In this document: one piece after another, positions 1-11,220 of the stretch
Position numbering within the stretch: the stretch's first letter is position 1
How the letters are laid out: every line of letters starts with the position of its first letter
NCBI GenBank assembly: GCA_024345305.1
Contig: BRON01000005.1
Span: 682,001 to 746,000, forward strand
Length of the DNA stretch: 64,000 nucleotides
Source: Mrakia gelida
Lineage: Eukaryota > Basidiomycota > Tremellomycetes > Cystofilobasidiales > Mrakiaceae
Reading direction: 5' to 3'
Notes under the pieces: generated by a model
Database searches by the model: none
Seen by the model: only the letters and a program-made list of their open reading frames with translations
What the model was told of the DNA's origin: nothing
Made by a program: the position numbers and the translations under genes

Positions 1-2402
1 CTTCAGACTCACCTAGACCACCGACGGGACCACCACCACGCTCACCACCACCACCGCGAGGACGAATAGGTGCTGTGGACGGGGTTGGGTCTATAGCAGA
101 GCAAGGGGAGGGAGGGGAGGTGTTGGCAGGAGGAGGGGGACCTCAAGCTCCAGGGGAGTACACCGAGTTGGAAGTGGAGGATCAGATGCTTCAGAAGTTG
201 GGTGAGGGAGAGGAGGTCGGTGGAGAGAGGGGGAGTTTCGTTAAGTGAGCGAAAAGAAAATCTGCTCGTTTGAGAGAAGGGAGGGGGAAGAGATGGGAGG
301 GCTGAGCTCGAGCGAAACGAAGCTGACCTCGCTCTCGCCCCGCATCGTTTGGTTTCGCTTTCGCTTCGTTGCGTTCGTTGTTGGTTAGACTGGTCGAGAT
401 AGGGATGCGAGAAGGGCTGCTTCATCACAAGAGCATCAAGAAGGATGTGAGGGTTTTCATCATCGAGGGATTGGTGGCGGCTGGGATGTTGAATGTGCAG
501 GCTGGGTCGTTTGATAAGGTCAGTAAGGAAGAGCGAGCTTGCTTCGACCATCTCCCTCTGGTTATGTTCGTTGAAGCTGACTTTCGGTCTTTCCCTCCCT
601 TTTTTCTCTTCCCCATCGTCTCGCCTATCCTCGCTCAACTCTCCCTCGTCCATCTCCTCCCCTCCCATCTCCCCCTCCCTTTCGTCCCTCTCGCCCTCTC
701 GTTTCAACTCGGCTTCGCCTCGTTGTTCAGTACCACTACCAACCCCAAATGGACCACACCTCCTGGGTCCTCTCCAAACTCGGCAACTTCGATCCAGAAG
801 TCCACTTCCCCGTTCAGATCTCCTCCCTCTTCGCGTTCGAAAGGCTTGCCTTAGCCATCCAGCAGGACGAGATCGGTAGGAAAGCCCAGGCGGAGGGGCA
901 GACGATCTGTGATACCATTGAGGTTTTCGTGGGGTGTACGGAGGTGAGTGCGATGTCCTCTTTTGGGTGGGAGAGGAGTGGAGGGGAGGGTGGAGGGAGG
1001 GAGGGAGGGTACAGGGAGGGGATGGGACGCGTTCGAACGAGCTCGCTGACTCTACTTCTTCCTCCCCTTCTTCACCCGTTTCCTGTTCGATATTCTAGAC
1101 CTACTCAATAACCCACCAACATCGTCCCATCCGGGACCAACTCGAAGAACTCTCCCTCACCATCGCTCACGCCCAAACGATGGGGTTCCACATCCGAGCC
1201 AACCTCGCCGTCACCATCGAATGCCCGTACGAAGGAGTCGTCCCACCGGAGAGGGTGGCGGATATAGCGGAGGAGTTGGTGAGGATGGGTTGCTACGAGG
1301 TGTCGTTGGATGATACGACGGGGAGGGGGGATCCGGGGACGGTAGGGAGGTTGGTGAGAGAGGTGGGAGGGAGGATCGGGATTGAGAAGGTTGCTTGTCG
1401 GGTGAGTGAGAAGGCCCTATGTTTCGCTTGGGGAAGGAGAGGGAGCGGAAGACGTGTGGGAGACGGTTGAGTGGAAGGGAGGTGCGAGAAGAGGAAGGGG
1501 AAGGTCGCGTCGAGCAAGAGGAGGAAGCGATCTCGTCGCATCTTCGAGCTTTCTTTCGCTTTCGTCCTTCTGACTCTTTTCTGTCTTTCCTCACACACTC
1601 AGTTCACCGATACCTTCGGTCTCGGAATCTCCAACGTCCTCACCGCCCTAAGTGTGAGTCCCTTCGCGTCCCTTTCTTTTCCCGCTCTCGCTCGGCGCGT
1701 CTCGTATCTCCTCGCTGACCCCTTCCCTCGCTTTCCTCGATCTTCAGCTCGGAGTCCGAACCTTCGATTCCGCCGTAGGAGGTGTAGGAGGATCCGCCTT
1801 CTCACCCAAAGCGACAGGATCCATCTCGTCCGAGGACGTCGTTTACACTCTTCACAACCTCGGTGAGCACCTCGTCGTTTCGTCCTTCCTCGTCTCTCTT
1901 CGAACGAAGCTAACTTCCCTTCGCCTCCCCCTCCCTCATTCACTCACCGCCATCAACCCCCACCCACCCACCCCCAGGCTACCACACCGGCGTCAACATC
2001 GTCGAACTCTCCAAAATAGGCGGCTACCTCTGCCAACACCTCGAAACGCACAACAACTCCCGCGCCGGAACCGCCGTCCTCTCCCGCCTCCAATGGGAAG
2101 ATGAAGACGAAGTCAAAGCCATGTCCGCCCGTCGAGGCCAAACGATCAAGGAGTTCTGGGACTCTGGAATGGGCAAGATCGCTTGTTTCCTTGTCTTGTG
2201 TGCGATTGTGTGGAGTTGGTGGTTGCAGGACAAGTTGCTGAACAGTGATGTGATGAAGGAGGAGAGGTATAGGAAGGAGATGATGGAGGAGATGATTAGG
2301 CAGGAGTTGGAGGAGGAGGTGAAGAGGGGGGAGGAGGGGGCGGAGAGGTTGAAGAGGGACAGGGAGAAGGTTGGGTGGAAGACTTTTGGGGATGCGGATT
2401 AG
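1..2402 (+). CDS. HMG-CoA lyase-like pseudoenzyme with C-terminal membrane segment (5' partial)
   Basis: Seen: exons at about 7-244 (left edge open), 389-518, 731-943, 1099-1401, 1603-1653, 1748-1862 and 1978-2402, all in phase, stop TAG at 2400. The order of motifs follows HMG-CoA lyase: KLVEIGMREG, a PQMDHT segment, GCYEVSLDDTTGRGDPGT, FTDTFGLGISNVLTAL, GGVGGSAFSP, SEDVVYTLHNLGYHTGVN. The N-terminus is proline/glycine rich. Known for the family: human D42, H233, H235 and N275 bind metal and C266 is catalytic. Here they read E (411-413), R (1399-1401), T (1606-1608), S (1820-1822) and S (1793-1795); R41 is kept. After the barrel the frame runs on through a hydrophobic segment (IACFLVLCAIVWSWWL) and a Glu/Lys/Arg-rich helix ending at KTFGDAD. 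Inference: a non-catalytic, membrane-tethered relative. The fold assignment is secure; the function is unknown. Confidence 0.85.
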
Positions 2403-2542
2403 GTTGGCGCTGCTTAGCGAGTTTGTTAGCGTTTCTGTAGATCTTTTCAGTCGTTGGATTGGATTGGGGTGGTTGGTCTCCTTCTGGGTCGAGTCAAAAA
2501 AGAGAGCGAAAGAGAGACGCGAGCTGTCGAGTCGACGCGACT

Positions 2543-3932
2543 TTATCGTTTTCGTTGTGTTCGACGTTCCAGAAACTCGAAAGTATTAAATCCAAATCCT
2601 CTCTTCTCCTCATTAACTACTGCTAGACCTAAGCCGCTGCTACACCCTCCTCTACCCCTCCCTTGCCTACTCGTCGTGATCGTTATCCGCGAGGACGAGG
2701 TCAAGCTCGTTCCTCGCGAGACGTAGAACGCAGAGGTCATCGCCCTGAAGAAGCAAAGTTCAAGAGAGCTCAGTCCTCGATCTACAAAGACAGTCGTGCC
2801 TTCAGGTCGTGGGCGTTCAGCAGCAAAAGGCGACTCACCTCGAATCGTAAACAAACTCCTCAATTGCCTCGCTATGCTTCCCAAGCAGCACTTCCAACGC
2901 GATCCGAACTCTCGCACCCTCAGGCACTCCCTTATCCCTGAGAGACCTGGATCCGACGTGGTTGAAGCCGATGGAGTGGCCGAGACGCTCAGTAACTCCC
3001 GAACGACCTTCGGAAGTCGTCCAGCGAACGGTCACGTCTGACGAACAGAACCAGAGAGGAGATGGGTCAGTTTCGAGGACCAGGAGGTTCTCGATCCTTC
3101 GAAAACAGATTCTCTTGCGAGCTTACAGGCTTGGTATGCTCCCTGAATAAGGCGAAGGAGAGGGAGAAGGTCAGGACCGAGAAAAGACGAGGGACGTGCA
3201 CGCGTCGAGTCCGAGCTCGCGATCGATCTTTAAGAAGAAGAGGTCAAAGCTCACCCCTTGCTTCAAAACAAAAGCCGAGATGGGATATAGACCATCCTGA
3301 ACGACGATGCTTCGTCCACTCCTCTCGCTCTGAGAGCTGACCCTCGAGTGATCCCGTCCTCCAGCCAAAGTCGAGTGATGAGTCGCGCTCGAAGGGGAGG
3401 TTGGGCTAGCGGTCGAAGCTGGCTGAGCTGGGGGTGCCGTGGAGGTAGTGGTGGGAGGGAGAGCAGCTTGAGCTGGTGCAGCTCGAGGAGGGAGGGTGGG
3501 AGGGACGGCTGTGGTGGCAGCGGGAGGAGCTGAAGTTGTCGACGTCGCGGACGAGATAGGGAGAAGTCCAGGAGCCGCTGTTGAGGCTGGTTGAGCTGCT
3601 GAGGGGTGGAAGATTCGGGAGGAGTCGTTGACGGATATTGAAGTTTGGAGGGGAGATCTGGAAAGGGAGGGAAGAAGCTGGTGGTTGGAGGGAAGACGAG
3701 GAGAGGGGCGAGCTCCGTAAAGTGGGTTCAGCTTTCGAGGCGTCAATAGGAGAGCCGTCATTGATCGATGACGAGTTCGACGAGGAATGAAAATCTTCCT
3801 TGACCTTCGAAGTAGAGTCTGCCCTGTGTTCGCACGGTGGAAGCCTCGTCTGCAGAGCGATCTCGCAAGTCTTCTTTCTCGACGCGTCCGACTTCGTTCG
3901 CGTGCCTTTCTCGAGTCGCCCCGTCCTGACAC
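2543..3932 (-). CDS. hypothetical Ser/Pro/Ala-rich protein, model uncertain
   Basis: Not recognised. A phase-consistent chain can be built on the minus strand: a Ser/Ala/Pro-rich exon ending SAFVLKQG at 3255, a 16-base micro-exon 3142-3127 (GAYQA), an exon 3037-2839 (TVRWTTSEGRSGVTERLGHS ... EEFVYDS) with good donor, branch and acceptor signals, then a last exon from 2744. The central exon looks like real protein sequence. The ends are weak: the start may be an ATG near 3932 or 3762, or an upstream exon around 3980. In the last exon the frame forced by splicing gives low-quality sequence to a stop at 2543, while a neighbouring frame gives a short acidic tail that stops near 2672. It lies head-to-tail downstream of BMS1 on the same strand. 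No function is proposed. Confidence 0.35.
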
Positions 3933-4087
3933 TCTCTGCTCACCACGCTCGAACGAAGCTCAAGAGAAAGATGCATGATCGTGAAAAGCAGACGAGTATC
4001 AAAACGTAGAAAAGAAAGATGGAGAGGAAACCAATGCAAAAAAGTGAATGAAAACGAAAGCCAACAGAAAACGAACCCAACCCCCCT

Positions 4088-7000
4088 CTAATCCCTCTTC
4101 TGCTTCTTCGCCCCACCCCTGCCCATCGAAGCACTCTTCTCCTGCACACTCTTGGTCCTGAGGAGCTTCTTCCTCTCCTGCTTGACGAAATCCTCCTTCC
4201 TCTCTCCGATCGCAGCCTGCTCCTTCCTGTAGACACCCTTCCTCTCCTCCTGCTTCGCACGTCGTCGATCCGTCTTGTCCGTTCGAAGCGACTGGATCTG
4301 CTGGAGGAGAGCGGTGGCCTTCTTCTCCTCGGCTGAGAGGACGACGGCTCGTTTCTGAAGGTAGGTAGGTCGGGTTTGGGGTTTCATGGCTTTGGTCTTG
4401 GAGGCGTAGGGGAGGGAGGCTTGGAGAGCTCGAGGGACCTTGAGGGGGTTGAATCGTCGAGTGGATCGCTCGACGGGCTGAGAGAGAAGAAAACAAAGAA
4501 GATGGGAATAGAGGAGAGAGGTCAGCGAAATGGACGAGGCGAAAAGAGAGGAAACGGGTCGAAAACAAACCTTGTACGTCGAGTTGACCTTGAGAGGAGT
4601 CTTGAGACTGTTCTCGTGTCGAACTCGTCCAGTGAGACGCATACCCTCCCAAGCAGTCTTGTCGGCGAGGAGCAGCGAGGTGACGGGGTTGTAGTACTTT
4701 CGAGGCTCGACGGAGAGCCAGGCTCGAAGGAAGACGATGTCTGAACGAAACGAACGAGAGGACGAAGGTCAGACGCGTTTTCGTTCTCGCAGCTCGACGA
4801 CGATCGTAAAGAGACATGAAAGAGTAGACTGACCACTCATCAGGATCTTATCCTCAAACGCAGCTCGGTAGGCTCCATCGGGCTTCGCGAGAGCCTTCTT
4901 GATCTGACCTCGAATTCCCGAGACCGTCTTGATGCTCGCTCCCTCGAACTTGGCGACCTCCAGAGCCGAGTTGAACATGTCCTTGATGAAGGCGGTGTTC
5001 TTGAAGATCTTGTAAGGAACTCCCGTGAGCTTGAGCTTCTTGACGATCTTGGTCGACCGATCGACGTCGAGGACGACTCCCGTCGCGCTGACTCTGAATC
5101 CTGGTCTCGACGAGTCGAGGGTGTTGAAAGCGCAGAATCCGGTGTTGGGAAGGGAGACGGGTCCGTAGAAGGTGGCAGCACAATGCATGTGCTCGGGGGT
5201 GTACTTGAGGAGTCGGTTTCGGATGGAGTGGTCGTCGAGATGGTAGATGGGGAGGGATTGGAATCGTCGCCAACCGAGCGAGAAGATGAGGGGATCGTTC
5301 GTCTTGAGGATCTTGACGTGCCATCGATGTCGCTTGATTCGAACGGTGAGGAATCCGAATCGTTCCTCGGCTGGAAGGATTCCTCCGACGATGATGGGGA
5401 AGGTGGGATCGAAGTTGTCGACCATCTCGCAAGGAACTCCTGAAAGCTCGATACGGACGTAGGCTCCTGGACGGTATCCTTCCACGAGAGCTCGAGTCTC
5501 GTCGTCGACTCCGGCGAACTCTTCCTTGTTGAGTTGAAGCTGCTTGGCCATCTCCTCCTTCTTCTCGTCGTAGAAGTCGAGCTTGTCCTCGTCGTCGGAT
5601 CCGTCGTACTGCTCGTCGAACTTCCTCTTGAGGGCTGCCTTCTTCGTAGCGAGAGCTGCCGCTCGGGAGGTCTCGTAGTCGACGGCTTTGGCGATCGGCT
5701 TGATGGCGGACGTCGAAGCCTCTCCCTCTCCTCCCTCCTCCTCCATGTCCTCGAAGTCGCCTCCTCCTCCAGCCTCGAGATCCTCGAAGTCCCCTCCCGC
5801 CTCGTCCTCGAACGCCTCCTCTCCAGCTCCCTCCTCGCCGTCCTCTCCGTTCTCTCCAGTGATGAAGAGCGACCGAATCGAGTCGAGCATTCCGACCTCG
5901 TCCCAGATCGCGAGAGCGGCGAGATCGAGTTGACTCTTGATCTGGTCTCCCTCCTCCTCCTCGATCGCTCCTCGCTTCCCCTTGACCTGGAAGAAGTCGT
6001 CTCCCTTCTTGTTGGCCTTGGCTTCAGCGACCTCGGCGACGGTGGCTCCAGAGAGGATCTCCTCGGGCGTGAGGTCGGAGGCGTAGATGAGCTTCATGAG
6101 GTTTCGAGGCTTGGACTTGACGCGTCCTTCGTACTCCTCTCGAGCTCGGTCGGCGAGGGACGACTTCCATCGAGGGACGTCCTCCTCTCCATCGTCGTCG
6201 TCGGAATCCTCGTCGTCCTCGAGGTTGAGAGGCGCTCCTCCCTCCTGAACGAATCCTCGAGCTCCAGCGAGATCGACATCGGAGTCCGAGTCGGATTCCT
6301 CGTCCTGCTTCTTGTTCTTCGAAGAGGAGAGGGAGTGGGAGGAAGGAAGTTGAGGTCGAACTCGAGGTGCTGATCGACCGGTGTTGACTTGTTTCGAGGA
6401 CGAAGAACCAGCTCGAGGCGCGTCGTCGTCGTCGTCCATCTCGTCCGAGTCTTCCTCCTCCTCCGAGTAATCTCCCTGTTCCGAGTCCTCGTCGTCGTCC
6501 TCCATGTCGTCCTCGTCCTCATCGTCCTCAAGGTTGGCTCCTCCTCCTCCAGCGCTTCGTCGCTCGCGCTCGCCGACGGTGAGAGGAGCGGAGGACGAAC
6601 CGAGAAGACGGATGTTGGAGTTGGCGATTCGATCTCCGAGGGTGTCCGAGACGTCCTGAAGATCCATGACCATTCGCTCTCCCTCTCCTTGGAAGACTGC
6701 AGTGAACGGAAACGCGTTCGAGGTCAGCGAGGGAAGATGCGGCGCGACGACGTCGAGGTGCGGACGACGAACCATTCTGTCGACCCTCCTCGAGCTCCTC
6801 TCCCTCCTTTCTCCTAGTGAAGGATCCCATGACGTTGACGTAAACAGCATCCTAGAAGTCGAAGACGAAGTCAAAAGATCAGCCAGAGCGACCTCGATTC
6901 AACTTGGCTCTCCTCGCGTCTTCCCTTCTTCAAAACTCGAGCCCGAAAACTCACCTTGTCGAACATAACACCACCAACATCACTCATGGGAGCGTGAATC

Positions 7001-8733
7001 AGCTTCCCCTTCTCTCCCATCTTCCTCCTCTTCTCTCCCTCGATCGTGGGCAGAGGACAAGGGTCCTTGAGCTTCTCGATGGACGAGACGGTGAGATCTC
7101 CAGCTCCAGGGATGTGCACTCGAGCTCCGGCAGCGGGTAGGTTGGTTCCTCGAAGATATCCGTAGAGAGTGATGGTTCGGTCGGTCCTGAAAAGGGAACG
7201 AAAAGAAGAGGAACGGACGTCAGGAGAGGAAGGAGGCGAGGAGAGAGCGAGGAGCGATTCGAACTTGGGATCGGCAGCGATGAGATGGGGAGGAGTAAGG
7301 TCCTGGAGACGATCGGCGAGGAGGTAGGGATCTGAACGAAGTGGAGGAAAGAGGCGAGAACAGGGGAGAAAAGGTCAGCTCAGCTCTCGAAGACGCGTCT
7401 CACGACCTCCCGTTCGCTCGGCCCGATTTCTAACGTCCCGCTCTCTCTTCCAGCATCACCAGCGAGCTAAAAAGATCGAAGACTCACGGGTGTTCCTGAA
7501 GACCAAAGGCCTGAACTTCATGACGCTGATGAACCTGCTCAAGTTCATGATCTCCGTGTCGGGGTACCGTCCGTTCATGACTCCCGAGAGGTAGAAGAGC
7601 TTGGCTCCCTGGTAGATTTCCTTCCAGAATCGGGTCTTGAGGGTCTTCTTCTGAGTTCGAAGGGTGGCGGTCTTCTTGATGAGATCGAGATGGGTGAGGA
7701 CTCCGATGACTTTGGGGAATCCGTGAGCTTGGAGGATGTTGAGGAACTCGAAGGTTTCCTAGAGGGTGGCGAAGGAGAGGATGATAGAATGATAGACGGA
7801 GAGTGATAGGGGAGGTAGGAGAGGATGAAGAACAAGATGAGGAGGTGGAAAGGGTAGCAGAAGAGATGGGAAGGGCAGAGACGAGGTCAGCTCGAGGAGG
7901 GGAGGAGAGAGGAGAATCGAAGCTGCTCAGACGAACCATCTCGAAACCAAACGATCCATCGATCATGAGGAGCACGAGGTCGGCAACCTTGGCGATATCA
8001 ATCATGGCGTTGAGGTCGTTAGCGCACTCGATGAAAGTGAGTCGACGGGTCTTGCCTGGAAGTCGAGAGGGAGGAAGGTCAGCTCAGTGAGCTTGAGGCG
8101 AAGAGAAGCCCTCAGAGCACGACAGCAAGATGCGACTGACCGGAAACGACGGTGACGGGACCTCGGACCTCTCCCAAGTTGTGCTTGGTGAACCTCTTGA
8201 CGAGAGACTTGAGAAGAGTAGACTTTCCGACCTGGCAAAAGGGAAGGGAGCAGGAGGTGGTGGAGGTGAGCTCGAGTTTTTGTTCCTTCTGGCTAAGACC
8301 CCGTTTTCCCTCTCCCAGCGCTGAGATAGCCAAATGGGAATGGGACTCACTCCTGGAGGTCCTACGAGAGCGATAACGACGGGTGGGGGTTCCTCCTCCG
8401 GAGTTCGGTTGACGAGAGGAACGTGAAGTCGGGTTTGATCCTTCTCAGCTCGTCGTCGACCTTGAAGGTTCGCATTTCGACCAGAGGTGGGGGCGAAGGC
8501 CTAAACGGAAACGTGTGGAAGTTGATAAGCAATTGGTCAGTAGATTTTGGCTGCTTCAGTTGCCGGAGGAGAGGCTGAGAGGATAGAGGGAGGAAGGGAG
8601 GGAAGGAAGGGAAGTTGAAGCTGACCTTCTCGTTGAACCCTTGCTTCTTGGGTCCCTTGTCCTTAGCGTCCTTCTTCTTATCGGCCGATCTTCCAGACTG
8701 GGGAGCTCGATGAGCTTTCGCTGGTCGTTCCAT
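4088..8733 (-). CDS. BMS1: ribosome biogenesis GTPase Bms1
   Basis: Eleven exons: 8733-8626, 8500-8351, 8231-8141, 8056-7938, 7758-7488, 7331-7265, 7186-6955, 6851-6773, 6696-4834, 4740-4571, 4477-4088; about 1,179 residues, the usual Bms1 length. The start is MERPAKAHRAPQSG. The G domain has P-loop GPPGVGKST, split by the intron after exon 2, then LLMIDGSFGFEMETFEFLN and GVLTHLDLIKK. A long Asp/Glu-rich middle is followed by the conserved C-terminal block (GYRPGAYVRIELSGVPCEMV, PLIFSLGWRRFQS, GYRAAFEDKILMS) and a basic tail ending GGAKKQKRD. Known role: nucleolar GTPase that with Rcl1 acts in 18S rRNA processing and 40S assembly in the SSU processome. It is divergent from the SDR gene at 9226 across about 490 bases. 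Confidence 0.97.
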
Positions 8734-9225
8734 AGTGAGAAAAGAAAGGGAGTGAACGAGTCGTTGGCGGACGTTGAAGGCAAGAAGAGGGGAGGAGGAG
8801 CAGGGAGAAACCTGCGAATTTCGAGGAGGGGGACCCCGACCCGACCCTCCTTTTGACAGTACCAGACCAGACTCTATATCCTTCTCAGTGGGTTGAGTCG
8901 CTGATCGACTACCGGCGAGGCTCTGATCTTTGAAGTCGTCATCAAAACGAGGGCAAATTTCGAGCGTCGAGCCCAAGCGCCCGACGCGTCACCAAACTCT
9001 CGCGCGTTCGCTGCCGTCTTCTTCGCCCTCTCAGTTTTCGATTCGAGCTTCTCGCCGACGCCTAGAGGCACTGCATCTGAACCTTGTTCGAACCCTCAGC
9101 AGTGAATCTCCTGCCGAACGCGTCGTCTCTGCCTCTCGGCCAGGTCACCTAACCAGGCCGTCGACGAGCGATCGGACGGTTTCAGCCCACCTTCGCATCC
9201 TCTCTCTTCCCGCTCAACCACCATC

Positions 9226-10841
9226 ATGCCTCTCACCTTACACGAGCAGCTTAGCAATATCTCCTCAGCATTCAGCCAGAACTTCCCTCCCAAACCGAAT
9301 TGGAGCGTCGACGGGATCCCTGATCTGAGCGGGAAGGTTGCCATCGTCACTGGAGGCTACGCTGGTGAGCTCTCATCCCACTTCATACGTCTCCTAATAT
9401 CTGCTGACACTGCCTTTCTCCTTCTTCCCGTAGGTATCGGCTACGAAACTACGAAGGTCTGTACATCGACAGGTCGAACGAAGCGCGTTGATCTCGAACT
9501 GAAGCGCCATTTCGTCCCGTCTTCCGTCGACTTAGGCTCTCGTCTCTCACTCCTGCAAAGTCTACATCCTCGGAAGATCTCCCATCAAGGCTCAGGAAGC
9601 TATCAAAAAGCTCGTTCTCGAGCTTCCCGACCCCGAAGCAGTTCGAGAACTCGTTCACTTCGTCGAAGTCGACCTCGCTGATCTGAGGAGCGTTAGGATC
9701 GCTGCTGAGGAGCTCAAGAGGTCCGATCTTTCTCTAAATCTCTCCTTCACCCCAGTACTGACCATTCTTTTTCTCTTTCAGAATCGAGCCCCACTTCGGC
9801 ATCCTCATCAACAACGCTGGCGTTCGTCTCTCGTCCTTCCCTCCTCCCGTCCCGTTCCCTTTCTCCGCTCACTCATCGTTCGTTCTTTCAGATCATGACA
9901 CCTCCGACCAACAAGCCCACCGCCCAAGGCATCGAATCGCAATGGGGAACCAACGTCCTAGGTCCTCACTTCCTCACCTCCATCCTCCTCCCCTCCCTCC
10001 TCGCCTCGCCCAACAAACAACAAGGTTTCCCTCGAGTGGTGAACGTCTCTGGACTCGGTCATCAGGTCCTCACGTCTTCGAACGGAGTGGACTTTGAGAC
10101 GCTCAAGGTGGATGAAGGAGAGGTGAAGGAGATGGCGATGAAGGATAACGAGAGGTTGTTTGGGCAGAGTAAGATGGTGAGTCGCGTCGGGTTTCGTCCT
10201 ATGCGTGTCTCTTTTCTCGTTCTCGTTTACTTCCTCATCCATACTGACCCCTCTTCTACTTCTTCGGGGCCAAGTAATCCTCTCCAACCAGCTCCACAAC
10301 CGCTATGCCTCCCAAGGTCTCGTCGCGTCCGCTTTGCATCCTGGGATCTTTGAGTCGGATCTGAGGAGAGATCGAGATGGGACGAACTTTTTGGTGAGCA
10401 TACATACATCATTCACCCCTTCAACCAGCTTCTATGTCTCTGTCTCTTCCTCTTCCCTCCCTTGCCCTGCCCTCAGCTCCCTCTTCTCCCTCGACTCACC
10501 CTCCCCCCCCTCTCCCTCTTCATATCCCACAGGAACGTTACCTCATGGTCCCAACCGCCACGGGCGCCTTAACCCAACTCTGGACTGCTACGTCGGAAGA
10601 GGGTGCTAAGCACGGTGGGAAAGTGAGCCCGCTAAAACCCCCTCGTTCCCCTTCTCTCCCTCCCTCTTCGACGCGTCGAAACTCATCCCTACCCTCCCCT
10701 CTCCTCCCCCTCCTTCATTCGTGTCCTTCGCAGTACCTCATCCCCTTCTGCCGAATTGGTCACCCCCACCCTCTCACTCACGATCCTGTTCTAGGGGGGA
10801 AGGTCTGGGAGTGGGTAGAGAGGGAGTGTGAGGGGTTCTAG
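9226..10841 (+). CDS. short-chain dehydrogenase/reductase-like, possibly inactivated
   Basis: Exons 9226-9364, 9434-9456, 9536-9720, 9782-9821, 9892-10176, about 10268-10393, 10533-10622, 10734-10841 (about 331 residues). Seen: SDR cofactor motif TGGYAGIGYE split by intron 1, LINNAG, VVNVSGLGH, then FGQSK where classical SDRs have YxxxK, and ALHPGIFESD. It resembles the retinol-dehydrogenase/light-dependent reductase-like branch. Two oddities: the catalytic Tyr is Phe (TTT 10159-10161), and the intron after 10176 lacks an in-frame AG acceptor. The expected junction reads TTCGG|GGC at 10266-10267; the next real AG (10274) would put TAA straight after the ATG codon. Either this is a splice-site mutation or sequencing error, or a non-canonical junction is used. 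No substrate can be inferred. Confidence 0.75.
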
Positions 10842-11220
10842 CTCGCGTCGTGGGTTTCGTTTTCGTGTTCGTTCTCGCTTCGCATCGCTTCGCTCGAGAT
10901 CAAAACGTCAACGTAAGAAACAGCATGGAGAAAACGTCGAGCTCTGTGTGTGCAAAAAGAAAGAGAGAGCGAGGGAAGGGAAAGGAAGACAAGGGTACGA
11001 AGGGGAGGAGGGCGGGTCATAAGCGTGCGTGAATGGGTAAGAGAGGGAGCGAGCGAGAACAAACAGGGAACGAAGAAAAAAGACTACAGTATGAGATGGG
11101 TGGTGGGGTGGTGGGAGAGGAATAGGCAGAGGGGTGAGTGGTAAGATAGGGGTGGGGATGTGAGCTAGGAGGAGTGTAGAGTAGATCGAACGAGGAAGAA
11201 AGAGAGGGAGGTGGGGAAGT

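Noticed and set aside
2121..2402. Separate small membrane protein gene starting MSARRGQT
   Set aside because: The frame continues without interruption from the lyase-like barrel, and no independent promoter was seen; kept as the C-terminus of that gene.
5534..6373. 279-codon + strand open frame inside BMS1
   Set aside because: It is the antisense of the acidic BMS1 exon; the Leu/Val/Ser-rich product is the mirror of Glu/Asp-rich codons and has no start context or splice support.
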